Of a DNA stretch of 14,455 bases, positions 7,093 to 14,439 are shown piece by piece (the first letter of the stretch is position 1; each line of letters opens with the position of its first letter). The translations under genes and the position numbers were made by a program. The stretch is taken from contig JAAXUL010000086.1 of the NCBI GenBank assembly GCA_013336035.1, positions 1 through 14,455 on the forward strand, read 5' to 3'. Source of the stretch: Chloroflexales bacterium (GTDB lineage: Bacteria; Chloroflexota; Chloroflexia; Chloroflexales; Chloroflexaceae). The notes beneath the pieces were generated by a model, which was not told the origin of the DNA, ran no database searches, and worked only from the letters and a program-made list of their open reading frames with translations.

Positions 7093-7929
7093 TCACGGTC
7101 CAGCCGGTGCCCGGCGCAGGCGCTGGAGCATCATCCGGATCGAGGCGACCAGTATCCAGGCCGCACTGGAGGCGGGTGACTGCTCGTAATCCTTGCTCAA
7201 GACCCGATAGCGATTGAGCCAGCCCAGGGTGCGCTCGACTTTCCAGCGTTGGGGGATGGGCACAAAGCCGGGACGCTCGTCCGGGCGCAGGCGGATCTCC
7301 AACTCGAAGGGACAATGCTGCTTTACCCAGTCCAGCAAGCTGCCCCGATAGGTGCCATCGGCCAACACCTTGCGCAGGGTCGGGAAGCGGCGCGCGGCTT
7401 CGCTCAACACCGGTTTGGCGCCCCGACTGTCGGACCACGCGGCACTGTGGACCAGCACCACCAACAGCAAGCCCAGGGTATCGATCAACACATGGCGCTT
7501 GCGGCCCTTGACGTGTTTCCCACCATCATAGCCCCGTTCAGGGCCACCGACCTCGGTCGTTTTGACGCTCTGGGTGTCAATGATCGCCATGGTTGGGGTG
7601 GGCGCTTTGCCGACCATCAGCCGGACGCGCTCGCGCAAGGCATCTTGCACCTGCTGGAGGCGGCCATCCAGCCGCCAGGTTCGGAAACAGGTTGCCACGG
7701 TATGCCAATTCGGATACTCGTGGGGCAGATAGTTCCATTGGCAGCCCGTGCGGGCGCGATAAAAGATCCCATTCAGCACCCCGCGCCGATCAACTGTCGG
7801 GCGGCGCCCTCGGCGGTGTGGCCCTTGAGCTACCAGGGGAGCGACCAGCTCCCATTCCGCATCGGTCAGATCCGACGGATAGGCCTGCTGGGCGTCCAAG
7901 GCTTCCGCAGGCTGATAACGCGTCTCCAT
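7093..7929 (-). CDS. IS5-family transposase
   Basis: A 278-residue DDE transposase. The frame extends to 7965, but the ATG at 7929 has AGGAGG just upstream on the minus strand (reading AGGAGGCTGAT before the ATG), so I start there. The N-terminus YPSDLTDAEWELVAPLV and the segment FYRARTGCQWNYLPHEYPNW are family signatures. Catalytic residues are D118 (AIIDTQSVKTTE), D191 (VLADGTYRG) and E232 (KVERTLGWLNRYRVLSKDYE). GYDGGKHVKGRKRH (residues 133-146) is the usual basic segment after the first Asp. The stop lies about 20 bp inside the left terminal repeat. Full length, no frameshift. The IS1031 or ISL2 subgroup is likely from the motifs and the 3-bp duplication; which one I cannot tell. Confidence 0.93.
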   Translation of the reverse strand: METRYQPAEALDAQQAYPSDLTDAEWELVAPLVAQGPHRRGRRPTVDRRGVLNGIFYRARTGCQWNYLPHEYPNWHTVATCFRTWRLDGRLQQVQDALRERVRLMVGKAPTPTMAIIDTQSVKTTEVGGPERGYDGGKHVKGRKRHVLIDTLGLLLVVLVHSAAWSDSRGAKPVLSEAARRFPTLRKVLADGTYRGSLLDWVKQHCPFELEIRLRPDERPGFVPIPQRWKVERTLGWLNRYRVLSKDYEQSPASSAAWILVASIRMMLQRLRRAPAGP

Positions 7930-7993
7930 ATCAGCCTCCTTCGCTCTACGGCTCCTCATGATCATGGTACCGCGGCCTGCAAGGGGCTGGTTT

Positions 7994-8009
7994 AATTAAA
8001 TAGCACCTC
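7994..8009. repeat. IS5-type element right terminal inverted repeat
   Basis: Exact inverted match to 7071-7086; followed by the TTA duplication at 8010-8012. Confidence 0.9.
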
Positions 8010-8050
8010 TTAGGGGCGCTTCGATCGTCTTGGCAATACAAGGCCTAACC

Positions 8051-11000
8051 ATGCACGACCCTCGTGGCTCCAACTGGCGGAAGTGGGATTTGCATATTCA
8101 CACTCCAGCATCGTATCAGTGGTCAGGTCAGACCTATCGTTCAATTACTGACGAAGTTCAGCGTGACAAATTGACGCGAGATGTGATTGACGCGATAAAT
8201 GCGTCAGAAGTTGCTGTGTTTGGGATCATGGATTATTGGACATTTGATGGATATTTGGAAATAAAGAGGTACTTGCGGCGGCATTCTGATGTGAAATGCA
8301 CTAAAACTATACTTCCTGGTATCGAATTGCGTGTGGAGTCACCTACTGATTATAGAATGAACGTTCATGTTCTGCTTTCTGATGCTCTTACTGAGCAGCA
8401 ACTTATTGATTTCAGGGCCTGCTTGAAACTTCGTGAACTTAAACGAAACCTCTCTAATGAAGCAATCATTGCTGCTGCAAAAAAATTAGGTGCTTCGAAA
8501 GCAAAGGTTCATGGTTTTGCTGACCCTTATGGATTAAGTGAAGATAAACTTTATGAGTTAGGATGCAAAACTATTGAGATTACGCGCGACTCGTTTCACG
8601 ATGCTATCAATACAGTAACACGACAAGCCTGTTTAGTTGTTATGCCATATGGAACCTATAATGGCCTTGAAAAGTTGGACTGGCAGAAACATCCATTTTC
8701 AGATAGAGACTTTATGCATTTAGCTGACATTTTTGAAACGCGTGATGCTGATGATGTGAGTCTTTTTCTTGGCATTAGAACGGAAAGGAATAAAAGATTT
8801 ATTGATGAGTTTCAGGATAATATGGGTGGAAAGCCCAAACCTGCTGTTTCCGGTAGTGATGCTCATTGTGTAGCAGATTATGGTAATTTTCCGTCAAAAA
8901 AGGCCACTTGGATAAAAGCAGATCCTACGTTCAATGGTTTGAAGCAGGTTCTTGTTGAGCCGAAGTGCCGATCTTTTATTGGTGATGTGCCACCGGATAT
9001 AGAGCGAGTTAACAGTAATAGAACAAAGTATTTGAGATCAATTCGAATTACGAAAGCTGTTGACTCATCTGTTTTTGGAGAAGCATGGTTTGATAACGAG
9101 GTTTGTTTCAATCACGGTCTTATTGCAGTAATTGGTAATAAGGGTAATGGCAAGAGTGCGCTTGTGGATATCATTGCGCTACTTTGCGAATACCATCGAA
9201 AAGAGTTCCTTAGTTTTCTGAATGAAGCAAGATTTCGGCATCCTAAAGTCAATAAGGCGCAGTACTACACTGCTGAAATTGCATGGGAAAATGATACTAT
9301 AGCAAGAAGATATTTGAACGATGTCGCTGTTAACGATGGAAATAAGATTCGTTATATTCCACAGCAGTTTTTTGAGCAAATTTGCAACGAGACTGAGGTT
9401 AGGAGAGAGAGCGAGTTTGATAAAGAGTTGAAAAAAGTGATATTCTCTCATGTCCAAGAGGCTGATAGGTTGGGATATAATTCACTTGATGCGCTTATTG
9501 AATTCAGGACTGTTGAAATTGAGCAATCAATTGCGAACTTACGAGCTAACTTAAGTCTACTTAATAAGCATATTGCAAATCTGGAAATACAACTCCTGCC
9601 AAGTTATGCGCAGGAGCTTCAGCGCAGCTTAGAAGCAAAGCAGTTAGAGTTGGATGCGCATGAGAATTCTAAGCCAAAGGAGATTGCTCCTCCGGTAATT
9701 GAAACTGATACTGCAGTTCAGATATCTTCTCTTCGCGAGAGGTCTGCTAATTTGGCAGAGCAGGCTCAGATTATCAATGTAGAGAAAGAAGACTTGAGTA
9801 AGAAGATCGTTGTTTTTGAGAAGACCGAACATTTGGTTGATGCTTTTAAGAGCCAGTATGAAAAGTTTGTGAAAGATGCTTCTGTACATATGGCGACTTT
9901 GGGGTTGGATTTGTCTAGGTTAGTACAAATGGCAGTAGACAAGGACTATATTTTATCCTCAAAGGTCTCTGTAAGTGCTAGGTTAGATATGATCCAAAAA
10001 AATATCGGAGCGATAAAAGAGGAGATCGAGGGTGTTGAAAAGAGTATTCTTGCACTGCAAAGCGAAATGGAAACAGCTGATAAAGAGTACCAGCAGTATT
10101 TAACGGCACTCGAAAAATGGGAAGGTGAGAGGGACGCAATTTTAGGGGATCCGAGCAAGCAAGGTAGTATAAGGTATTTTGAGCAAAGGCTGGAGGATAT
10201 CAAGACGACCTTGCCATTACAGTTGGAAGAAAGTCGGGAGCAGCGGACTCAATTATCTCGTGATATCTACTCTCAAATAACCAAGTTAGCTACAGTATAC
10301 CGAGAACTGTATGCCCCAGTTCAGCACTTTATTGATGATCACGATCTTATTAAAGATAAGTACAAACTGAAATTTGATGTTTCAATCACTCTTGTTTCTG
10401 ATTTTGTTCCTCGTTTCCTTCAGAAGATACGACAGAATGTTAGTGGTCCTTTCCGGGGACGTGAAGAGGGTGAGCAACTTCTTAGGGATATTGTGGCATG
10501 TCATGAGTTTAATGATGTAGAAGGATCGCTAGACTTCGTAACAGCTATTATAAGTAGTTTTGGTGACAACAAGAACGCAGGAAGGAAAAGTAATTTATTG
10601 AAAGATCAGTTGAAGAATACTTCAGTAGAGGAGTTTTATGACTTCCTATTTGGTCTAAGCTATCTAGAGCCGGACTATGCTCTTGTTCTGGATAACAAGA
10701 AACTGCCCCAACTTTCGCCTGGTGAAAGAGGTATCCTACTCCTTATTTTTTATCTATTGGTCGATGGGTATGATGGACCTTTGGTTATCGACCAGCCTGA
10801 GGAAAACCTAGATAACCAATCTATATATGAACTACTAGTACCGTGTATAGAGGAAGCCAAACAGCGCAGGCAAATAATCCTTGTTACACATAACGCGAAT
10901 TTGGCAGTGGTGTGTGATGCAGACCAAATTATACATGCACAAATTGACAAGGGGAGTGGAAATAAAGTGACATATAAGTCGGGTTCGATTGAGAATCCGG

Positions 11001-11116
11001 AGATTAACGGATTGCTTGTTGATATCTTGGAAGGCACATGGCCTGCTTTTACAAAGAGGCAATCTATGTATCAACACAGGCTTACAGAGTACAGGCGTTT
11101 ATTTTTTGTAGATTAG
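8051..11116 (+). CDS. PHP-domain ABC/SMC-like ATPase (TrlF-type), candidate defence effector
   Basis: A 1021-residue protein, probably cytoplasmic, fusing a metal-dependent phosphoesterase/nuclease domain to an ABC-type ATPase. The PHP half (about residues 8-280) shows WDLHIHTPASY (H15, H17), IMDYW (D61), ILPGIEL (E92), NVHVLLS (H106) and GSDAH (D270, H272), all metal-ligand positions of PHP enzymes. The ATPase has Walker A GNKGNGKS (362-369), long coiled coils (about 485-720), signature LSPGERG (888-894), Walker B LVIDQPEENLDN (D914) and the H-loop THNANL (H947). The start is the ATG at 8051; a TTG at 8030 is in frame but MHDPRGSNWRKWDLHIHT matches the usual family start. Codons are AT-rich, unlike the flanking transfer genes, a sign of separate acquisition. 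Known: SMC-like ATPases joined to nucleases are frequent in phage defence. Inferred: this is a defence effector of the element; the target is unknown. Confidence 0.85.
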   Translation: MHDPRGSNWRKWDLHIHTPASYQWSGQTYRSITDEVQRDKLTRDVIDAINASEVAVFGIMDYWTFDGYLEIKRYLRRHSDVKCTKTILPGIELRVESPTDYRMNVHVLLSDALTEQQLIDFRACLKLRELKRNLSNEAIIAAAKKLGASKAKVHGFADPYGLSEDKLYELGCKTIEITRDSFHDAINTVTRQACLVVMPYGTYNGLEKLDWQKHPFSDRDFMHLADIFETRDADDVSLFLGIRTERNKRFIDEFQDNMGGKPKPAVSGSDAHCVADYGNFPSKKATWIKADPTFNGLKQVLVEPKCRSFIGDVPPDIERVNSNRTKYLRSIRITKAVDSSVFGEAWFDNEVCFNHGLIAVIGNKGNGKSALVDIIALLCEYHRKEFLSFLNEARFRHPKVNKAQYYTAEIAWENDTIARRYLNDVAVNDGNKIRYIPQQFFEQICNETEVRRESEFDKELKKVIFSHVQEADRLGYNSLDALIEFRTVEIEQSIANLRANLSLLNKHIANLEIQLLPSYAQELQRSLEAKQLELDAHENSKPKEIAPPVIETDTAVQISSLRERSANLAEQAQIINVEKEDLSKKIVVFEKTEHLVDAFKSQYEKFVKDASVHMATLGLDLSRLVQMAVDKDYILSSKVSVSARLDMIQKNIGAIKEEIEGVEKSILALQSEMETADKEYQQYLTALEKWEGERDAILGDPSKQGSIRYFEQRLEDIKTTLPLQLEESREQRTQLSRDIYSQITKLATVYRELYAPVQHFIDDHDLIKDKYKLKFDVSITLVSDFVPRFLQKIRQNVSGPFRGREEGEQLLRDIVACHEFNDVEGSLDFVTAIISSFGDNKNAGRKSNLLKDQLKNTSVEEFYDFLFGLSYLEPDYALVLDNKKLPQLSPGERGILLLIFYLLVDGYDGPLVIDQPEENLDNQSIYELLVPCIEEAKQRRQIILVTHNANLAVVCDADQIIHAQIDKGSGNKVTYKSGSIENPEINGLLVDILEGTWPAFTKRQSMYQHRLTEYRRLFFVD

Positions 11117-11318
11117 TAATTTCTTGTGATTTGAGCTGCTATTCTTTTCTAGCTAGCCTGCATTAGTTCAGCCTCTTGCTATTGATCCATTTTAACCTGT
11201 TATAGAGTAAAAAATCACTTGATCCTGATATGGCAGGTGTGACAGTAGATGTCACACTTTTGTGCTACAGTTGAGGAGTGACCTAAATACGAGTACCTAC
11301 GAGCGAATGGAGGAAGCG
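11117..11318. other. Intergenic region between PHP-ATPase and small protein genes
   Basis: About 200 bp of AT-rich sequence. It contains an 8-bp perfect inverted repeat (see 11237-11257) and a strong ribosome binding site at its right end. A weak promoter-like pair (TTGCTA 11176-11181, TATAGA 11201-11206, 19 nt apart) is possible but not convincing. The gap suggests the small gene can be expressed apart from the large one. Confidence 0.45.
11237..11257. promoter_or_regulatory. Perfect inverted repeat: operator or terminator
   Basis: Arms GTGTGACA (11237-11244) and TGTCACAC (11250-11257) are perfectly complementary around a 5-nt centre, followed by TTTT (11258-11261). As RNA it could be a short intrinsic terminator for the PHP-ATPase gene, although the T run is only four bases. 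As DNA it has the look of a dimeric repressor site just upstream of the small gene. The sequence alone does not decide. Confidence 0.5.
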
Positions 11319-11672
11319 ATGAAAGTAAAAATTAGTTCCATCCTACCTCTGGATCATGGTTACGGTGAGTGTGTGGTACTCGAAGTGCTAAACGATACAG
11401 ATATTGGAAAGTACATACTTATGGATTATGCTGCTACAAAGATAAGTCACACTTTCTGGTTTCCCGATATGCAAGTGAAGAAGGGAGATGTTATATATTT
11501 ATACACTTCTGAAAAGGCTCTATGTTCCGAGATGCAAAAGCCCGGCAATGGTTCATTCCATGAGTTGCTCTGGAATTTGCCTAGCCCACTAGAATCAGTA
11601 AAACCTAATTGCCTTGTCCTTGTTGAAGCTAGTGATTGGAGTTTCAAAGAAATCAGACCTCCAGTGGCATGA
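11319..11672 (+). CDS. Small protein downstream of PHP-ATPase, possible lamin-tail-like fold
   Basis: A 117-residue protein without a firm family. The frame is open from 11262, but GGAGG at 11309-11313 sits 5 nt before the ATG at 11319, so I start there. No signal peptide or membrane segment. The order of short beta-like segments and motifs (ECVVLEVLND, GKYILMDYA, FWFPDMQVKKGDVIYLYTSE, LLWNL, CLVLVEAS) resembles lamin-tail-type Ig folds, in which V-x-L-x-N, a W/Y-x-L-x-D strand and a KKGD-x-V-x-LYT strand recur. This is inference from pattern, not an alignment. It has the same AT-rich base use as the PHP-ATPase gene and lies about 200 bp downstream of it, so the two were probably acquired together; it may be a partner, regulator or immunity-type protein. 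It converges on the integrase gene with a 13-nt gap. Confidence 0.75.
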   Translation: MKVKISSILPLDHGYGECVVLEVLNDTDIGKYILMDYAATKISHTFWFPDMQVKKGDVIYLYTSEKALCSEMQKPGNGSFHELLWNLPSPLESVKPNCLVLVEASDWSFKEIRPPVA

Positions 11673-11685
11673 TCAATCTTACGTT

Positions 11686-12696
11686 CTAATGCTCTTTCAT
11701 ATTGCTGAAGAAAAACGGAATATGGATGAGTTCAACTGCCTTGCGCTTGGCGGCCTCGCCGCGGCGATCATAGCTCGCCGTGGTCGTGACCTGCTCGTGG
11801 CCGACGAGCTTCTGAACCGTAGCGATGTCGGCTCCGGCGTCGAGCAGCTCGGAGATGTAGGTGCGGCGCATGTCGTGGGGTGTGCAGGCGGAAACGCCCG
11901 CTTCCGTCGCTCGGGTCGTGAGCACTATTGCCACCGCCTCGTCGGTGATGCGCTTCGCGCTCAGCCGGCCGCCCTTGAACACTCGGAAGAAGAGCGCTCC
12001 CGGCGCCTCGCCCCGCACTGCGAGCCATGCCTCGATCGCTGCCCGCGTCCCTGAGGGCGCCCAGACGCGCCGATCCTTGTTGCCCTTCCCGCTGCGCACG
12101 AGCAGCTCGCCGGTCTCGCGCTGGTAGTCGCGTACGTCGAGGGCGGCGATCTCAGCGCGACGCAGCCCGGTGCCGCGTAAGACGGCGAGGATCGCCGCAT
12201 CGCGCGGGCCTACTGGCGTTGGATCGGCCGCACAGGCGCGCATGAGTGCCGTGATCTCGCTTGTGGTGACTACGCGCCCCTTCGGCTCGCGCTTGCCCTT
12301 GACCGTTGGCACCAGCACGGCCCGCTGGTACTCCTCGGCCGAGAGCTGCCCGAGCCGGAAGGCCTCCTGGAGCACCCGCCGCAGCGCCGAGAGCGCTTTG
12401 TTCGCCGTCGCCGGCGCGTAGCGCTCGACCAGGGCGGCGCGCAGCGCGACGGTATGGGCGTAGCGCACCTTGCCCCAGGGGGTGTGGAGGCAGCGCACAT
12501 CCTGCTCCTCGGCGTTTCGCACCTCGGCGACCCCGAGCTGCTCGGCGATGGTGTTCAGTGCCTCGCGCATCGTGCGCCGCGAACCGGGGGCGAGCCCCGT
12601 GAGATACACCGCGGCGGCGTTCTGCGCGCCGGGGGTCTCACCGGCGACGATCAGATCGGTCGCAGGGGCCATATCTGTTATCGGGGTGTCGCTCAT
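11686..12696 (-). CDS. Tyrosine recombinase / integrase
   Basis: Site-specific recombinase of about 336 residues that would integrate or excise the element. An N-terminal SAM-like core-binding domain (about 25-125) is followed by the catalytic domain with GTGLRRAEI (R179), GKGNKDR (203-209, beta-hairpin Lys), HDMRRTY (H274, R277), KLVGH (H300) and the nucleophile Y309 in TTASYDRR. All active-site positions are present. I take the ATG at 12696 (AGG seven nt upstream); an in-frame ATG at 12720 is possible, and the frame is open to 12759. The gene is GC-rich, but the last 10-15 codons (HIPFFFSNMKEH) are AT-rich like the neighbouring cargo, as if the 3' end had been replaced at the junction. XerC/D is the wider family; a phage or ICE integrase is the more likely role here. 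Confidence 0.9.
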   Translation of the reverse strand: MSDTPITDMAPATDLIVAGETPGAQNAAAVYLTGLAPGSRRTMREALNTIAEQLGVAEVRNAEEQDVRCLHTPWGKVRYAHTVALRAALVERYAPATANKALSALRRVLQEAFRLGQLSAEEYQRAVLVPTVKGKREPKGRVVTTSEITALMRACAADPTPVGPRDAAILAVLRGTGLRRAEIAALDVRDYQRETGELLVRSGKGNKDRRVWAPSGTRAAIEAWLAVRGEAPGALFFRVFKGGRLSAKRITDEAVAIVLTTRATEAGVSACTPHDMRRTYISELLDAGADIATVQKLVGHEQVTTTASYDRRGEAAKRKAVELIHIPFFFSNMKEH

Positions 12697-12841
12697 AAGA
12701 TTACCTGGCAGAACGGCCATTCTCACGAGTAATTCTAACAGACCTTGGGGGGCCTGCAAAGCCCCCAGAATGATCCAACGGCCTTGGTTGGGACACGCGC
12801 CTGGTTTCGCTGATCATCGACCGTGCGACCGTCTTGCCACC
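12697..12841. other. Spacer with two hairpins between integrase and zinc-ribbon gene
   Basis: About 145 bp upstream of the integrase gene. Two short hairpins lie side by side: GGGGGC 12748-12753 with GCCCCC 12761-12766, and CCAAC 12775-12779 with GTTGG 12787-12791, both with 7-nt loops. Neither is followed by a T run on either strand, so terminator status is doubtful. They may be recombinase accessory sites or transcript structure ahead of the integrase. Confidence 0.35.
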
Positions 12842-14218
12842 TCACCACCATCGCTCGGGCGGCGGCTCCGACGACTCGGTGCTGCAGCGCGGGCAGAGGT
12901 GCGGCTCGCCCTGCTCCAAGAGCGGTTTTTTGCAGATCAGGCAGGTGAGGAGGCGCCGCCGGGCAATGAGCCGGCAGCGCTTGCAGTCGGTACGGCGGAA
13001 TGCCTGTTCCTCCTCCCAATCGCCCTCGATCAGCCGCCCGCAGAGGGTCTCCCAGCCATTCGCCGTGAGATGGCGCTTGCCTCCACCGTGCAGGCTCAGG
13101 GCATCCACGAGCCCTGGGTTGAGGACGGGCTTTGACTTCCTGGCCGGGGCGGACGTATCATCGGCCTCCTGCGGCCGCTGCTCTTGGAGCTGCACCTGCT
13201 CCAGGTGCTCCAGGCCCTCCCAGATGGCCCAGGCAATCGCCGCATTGGTGACGGGGGCCGCCGTGATAGCAGCCGCGAGCGCCTGGGCCTCAGCGCAGAG
13301 GCGCTGGGCGATGGTGATCAGATCGAACCGGGGCTGGCCGCGCAGGCTGCGCTCACGCACCAGCTGCGCGTAGAGCATGCGCACCTGTCGGTACGTTCGC
13401 CCATACGCCCTTGCCGCCTCGTCGGCCGCTGCCGTGGATGTGCTTGTACCCGGCTGGCCCGTGGCGATGGCGCGATATACCGTCAGCCGTGCCCAGACCC
13501 AGAGCAGCCCCTCCAGGTCCTCGATGAGCGCCTTGCCCCGGCGCACGCCGAGGGCGGCCCCGCCGATGAGGGCCTGGATCTGATCGGCGATCATGGCGCT
13601 GTCGCTGCCGATGGATTGGAGGTCGTGGCCGATCTCGTAAGCCAGGCCCGCAACGTGGTCCTCGTCACTGCTGGCGAGGTCGGGCGGATCGGGAGGGACG
13701 GTCACGTCTTGCGGTTGTGGTGGGGCTGGCGCATCACCGTCGGTTCCGGCCGGCGGTCGAGGCAGCCGCAGGGCGATCCGCGCCTCCCAGGTATTGTCAC
13801 TGGCAGCCGTGATCGCTACCTGGCTGCTGGCCTCAAAGGTGAGCAGTGCCTCGATAGACTTGAGGGCCGCCCGGACGGCGTCCCTGGTCGCCGCGCGGAC
13901 GATGATCTCGGCCGTCTTGGGCTCGAGATCGGCGTCGGCCTGGTAGCGGTTGCTCGGGCTCCCCAGACACGAGGTTGTGACCAGCCGAGGTGGAGGATTC
14001 GTGCCTCGTCGGCGCGCCGCCTTCACGGCGTCGGCGTAGCGCGTGGCCTCGTCGCGGCAGGCCAGGCCGTAGGCGGGGGTCGGGCCGGGGTAGCGCAGCT
14101 CGATGACGGGCTCGCCGCACCATGCGCACTGGAAGCGGACGAGGCGCTGGCTCACCGTGCGCGCGCCGCTGCGCCGCGCGATCACCTGGTGATCAGGGGA
14201 GGGCTGATCGTCATCCAT
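12842..14218 (-). CDS. Hypothetical protein with terminal zinc-finger-like cysteine clusters
   Basis: I do not recognise this 458-residue protein. It starts at the ATG 14218, upstream of the integrase on the same strand. The N-terminus has CAWCGEPV (C31, C34) with C54 in YGLACRDEATRYADAVKAARRR, a half-finger common in plasmid proteins of high-GC bacteria. The C-terminus has H383/C393/C412/C415 (TLCGRLI, DCKRCRLIARRR) and then a four-cysteine ribbon C426-x2-C429-x12-C442-x2-C445. Between lie a Pro-rich linker (about 150-185) and a long Ala-rich helical stretch (about 185-350). The pattern suggests a nucleic-acid-binding protein. The repeats at 14224-14455 lie directly upstream of its start, so it may bind or be controlled by them; that is inference. 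No clear ribosome binding site is seen. Confidence 0.7.
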   Translation of the reverse strand: MDDDQPSPDHQVIARRSGARTVSQRLVRFQCAWCGEPVIELRYPGPTPAYGLACRDEATRYADAVKAARRRGTNPPPRLVTTSCLGSPSNRYQADADLEPKTAEIIVRAATRDAVRAALKSIEALLTFEASSQVAITAASDNTWEARIALRLPRPPAGTDGDAPAPPQPQDVTVPPDPPDLASSDEDHVAGLAYEIGHDLQSIGSDSAMIADQIQALIGGAALGVRRGKALIEDLEGLLWVWARLTVYRAIATGQPGTSTSTAAADEAARAYGRTYRQVRMLYAQLVRERSLRGQPRFDLITIAQRLCAEAQALAAAITAAPVTNAAIAWAIWEGLEHLEQVQLQEQRPQEADDTSAPARKSKPVLNPGLVDALSLHGGGKRHLTANGWETLCGRLIEGDWEEEQAFRRTDCKRCRLIARRRLLTCLICKKPLLEQGEPHLCPRCSTESSEPPPERWW

Positions 14219-14223
14219 AGCTT

Positions 14224-14249
14224 GTCCGGCAACCTACAGGTAGGGGGAC
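14224..14249. repeat. Repeat copy 1
   Basis: GTCC...AACCTACA...GGAC unit. Contains the perfect dyad CCTAC/GTAGG (14233-14237 and 14240-14244). Ends five nt upstream of the start codon of the zinc-ribbon gene, so a bound protein would block its translation-start region or transcription. Confidence 0.55.
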
Positions 14250-14365
14250 GATATACGCTAAGTGTAGCAGGTATGGGACGGTGCGACAAGCCGCTCAATC
14301 AGGAGTCGGCAATGTGTATCCGGTATCGGGTGTTTTCATCTATTGGGGCCTCGGCAAAACCGTTA

Positions 14366-14392
14366 GTCCGATAACCTACAAGTTGGGGGGAC
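14366..14392. repeat. Repeat copy 2
   Basis: Second GTCC...AACCTACA...GGAC unit, one base longer than copy 1; the inner dyad is CCTAC/GTTGG. Confidence 0.55.
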
Positions 14393-14439
14393 AACTCCGC
14401 AGGTATGCAGCGACGGGGCAAGCGGTGGATTTCAGGGCC

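Larger units (their letters stand above)
7071..8009 (-). mobile_element. IS5-family insertion sequence, complete
   Basis: A 939-bp element carrying one minus-strand transposase gene. Ends are a perfect 16-bp inverted repeat: GAGGTGCTATTTAATT at 7071-7086 and its complement at 7994-8009. A TTA duplication lies on both sides (7068-7070 and 8010-8012). The transposase reads through without defects, so the copy looks intact. It is inserted about 40 bp before the start codon of the PHP-ATPase gene, in the opposite orientation, and separates that gene from most of its former upstream sequence. Confidence 0.9.

Noticed and set aside
7249..7995. Plus-strand open frame over the IS5-type transposase
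   Set aside because: Antisense of an intact transposase; no motifs.
8030..8050. TTG as start of the PHP-ATPase gene
   Set aside because: The ATG at 8051 gives the usual N-terminus of this protein type; the upstream codons have no ribosome binding site of note.
11614..12127. Plus-strand open frames (11614-12054 and 11861-12127) over the integrase
   Set aside because: Antisense to the recombinase catalytic domain, which has all its active-site residues.
12470..13373. Plus-strand open frames opposite the integrase and zinc-ribbon genes
   Set aside because: Low-complexity Arg/Ala/Pro/Ser-rich antisense frames of GC-rich genes, with no motifs; the minus-strand genes show conserved cysteine and catalytic patterns.
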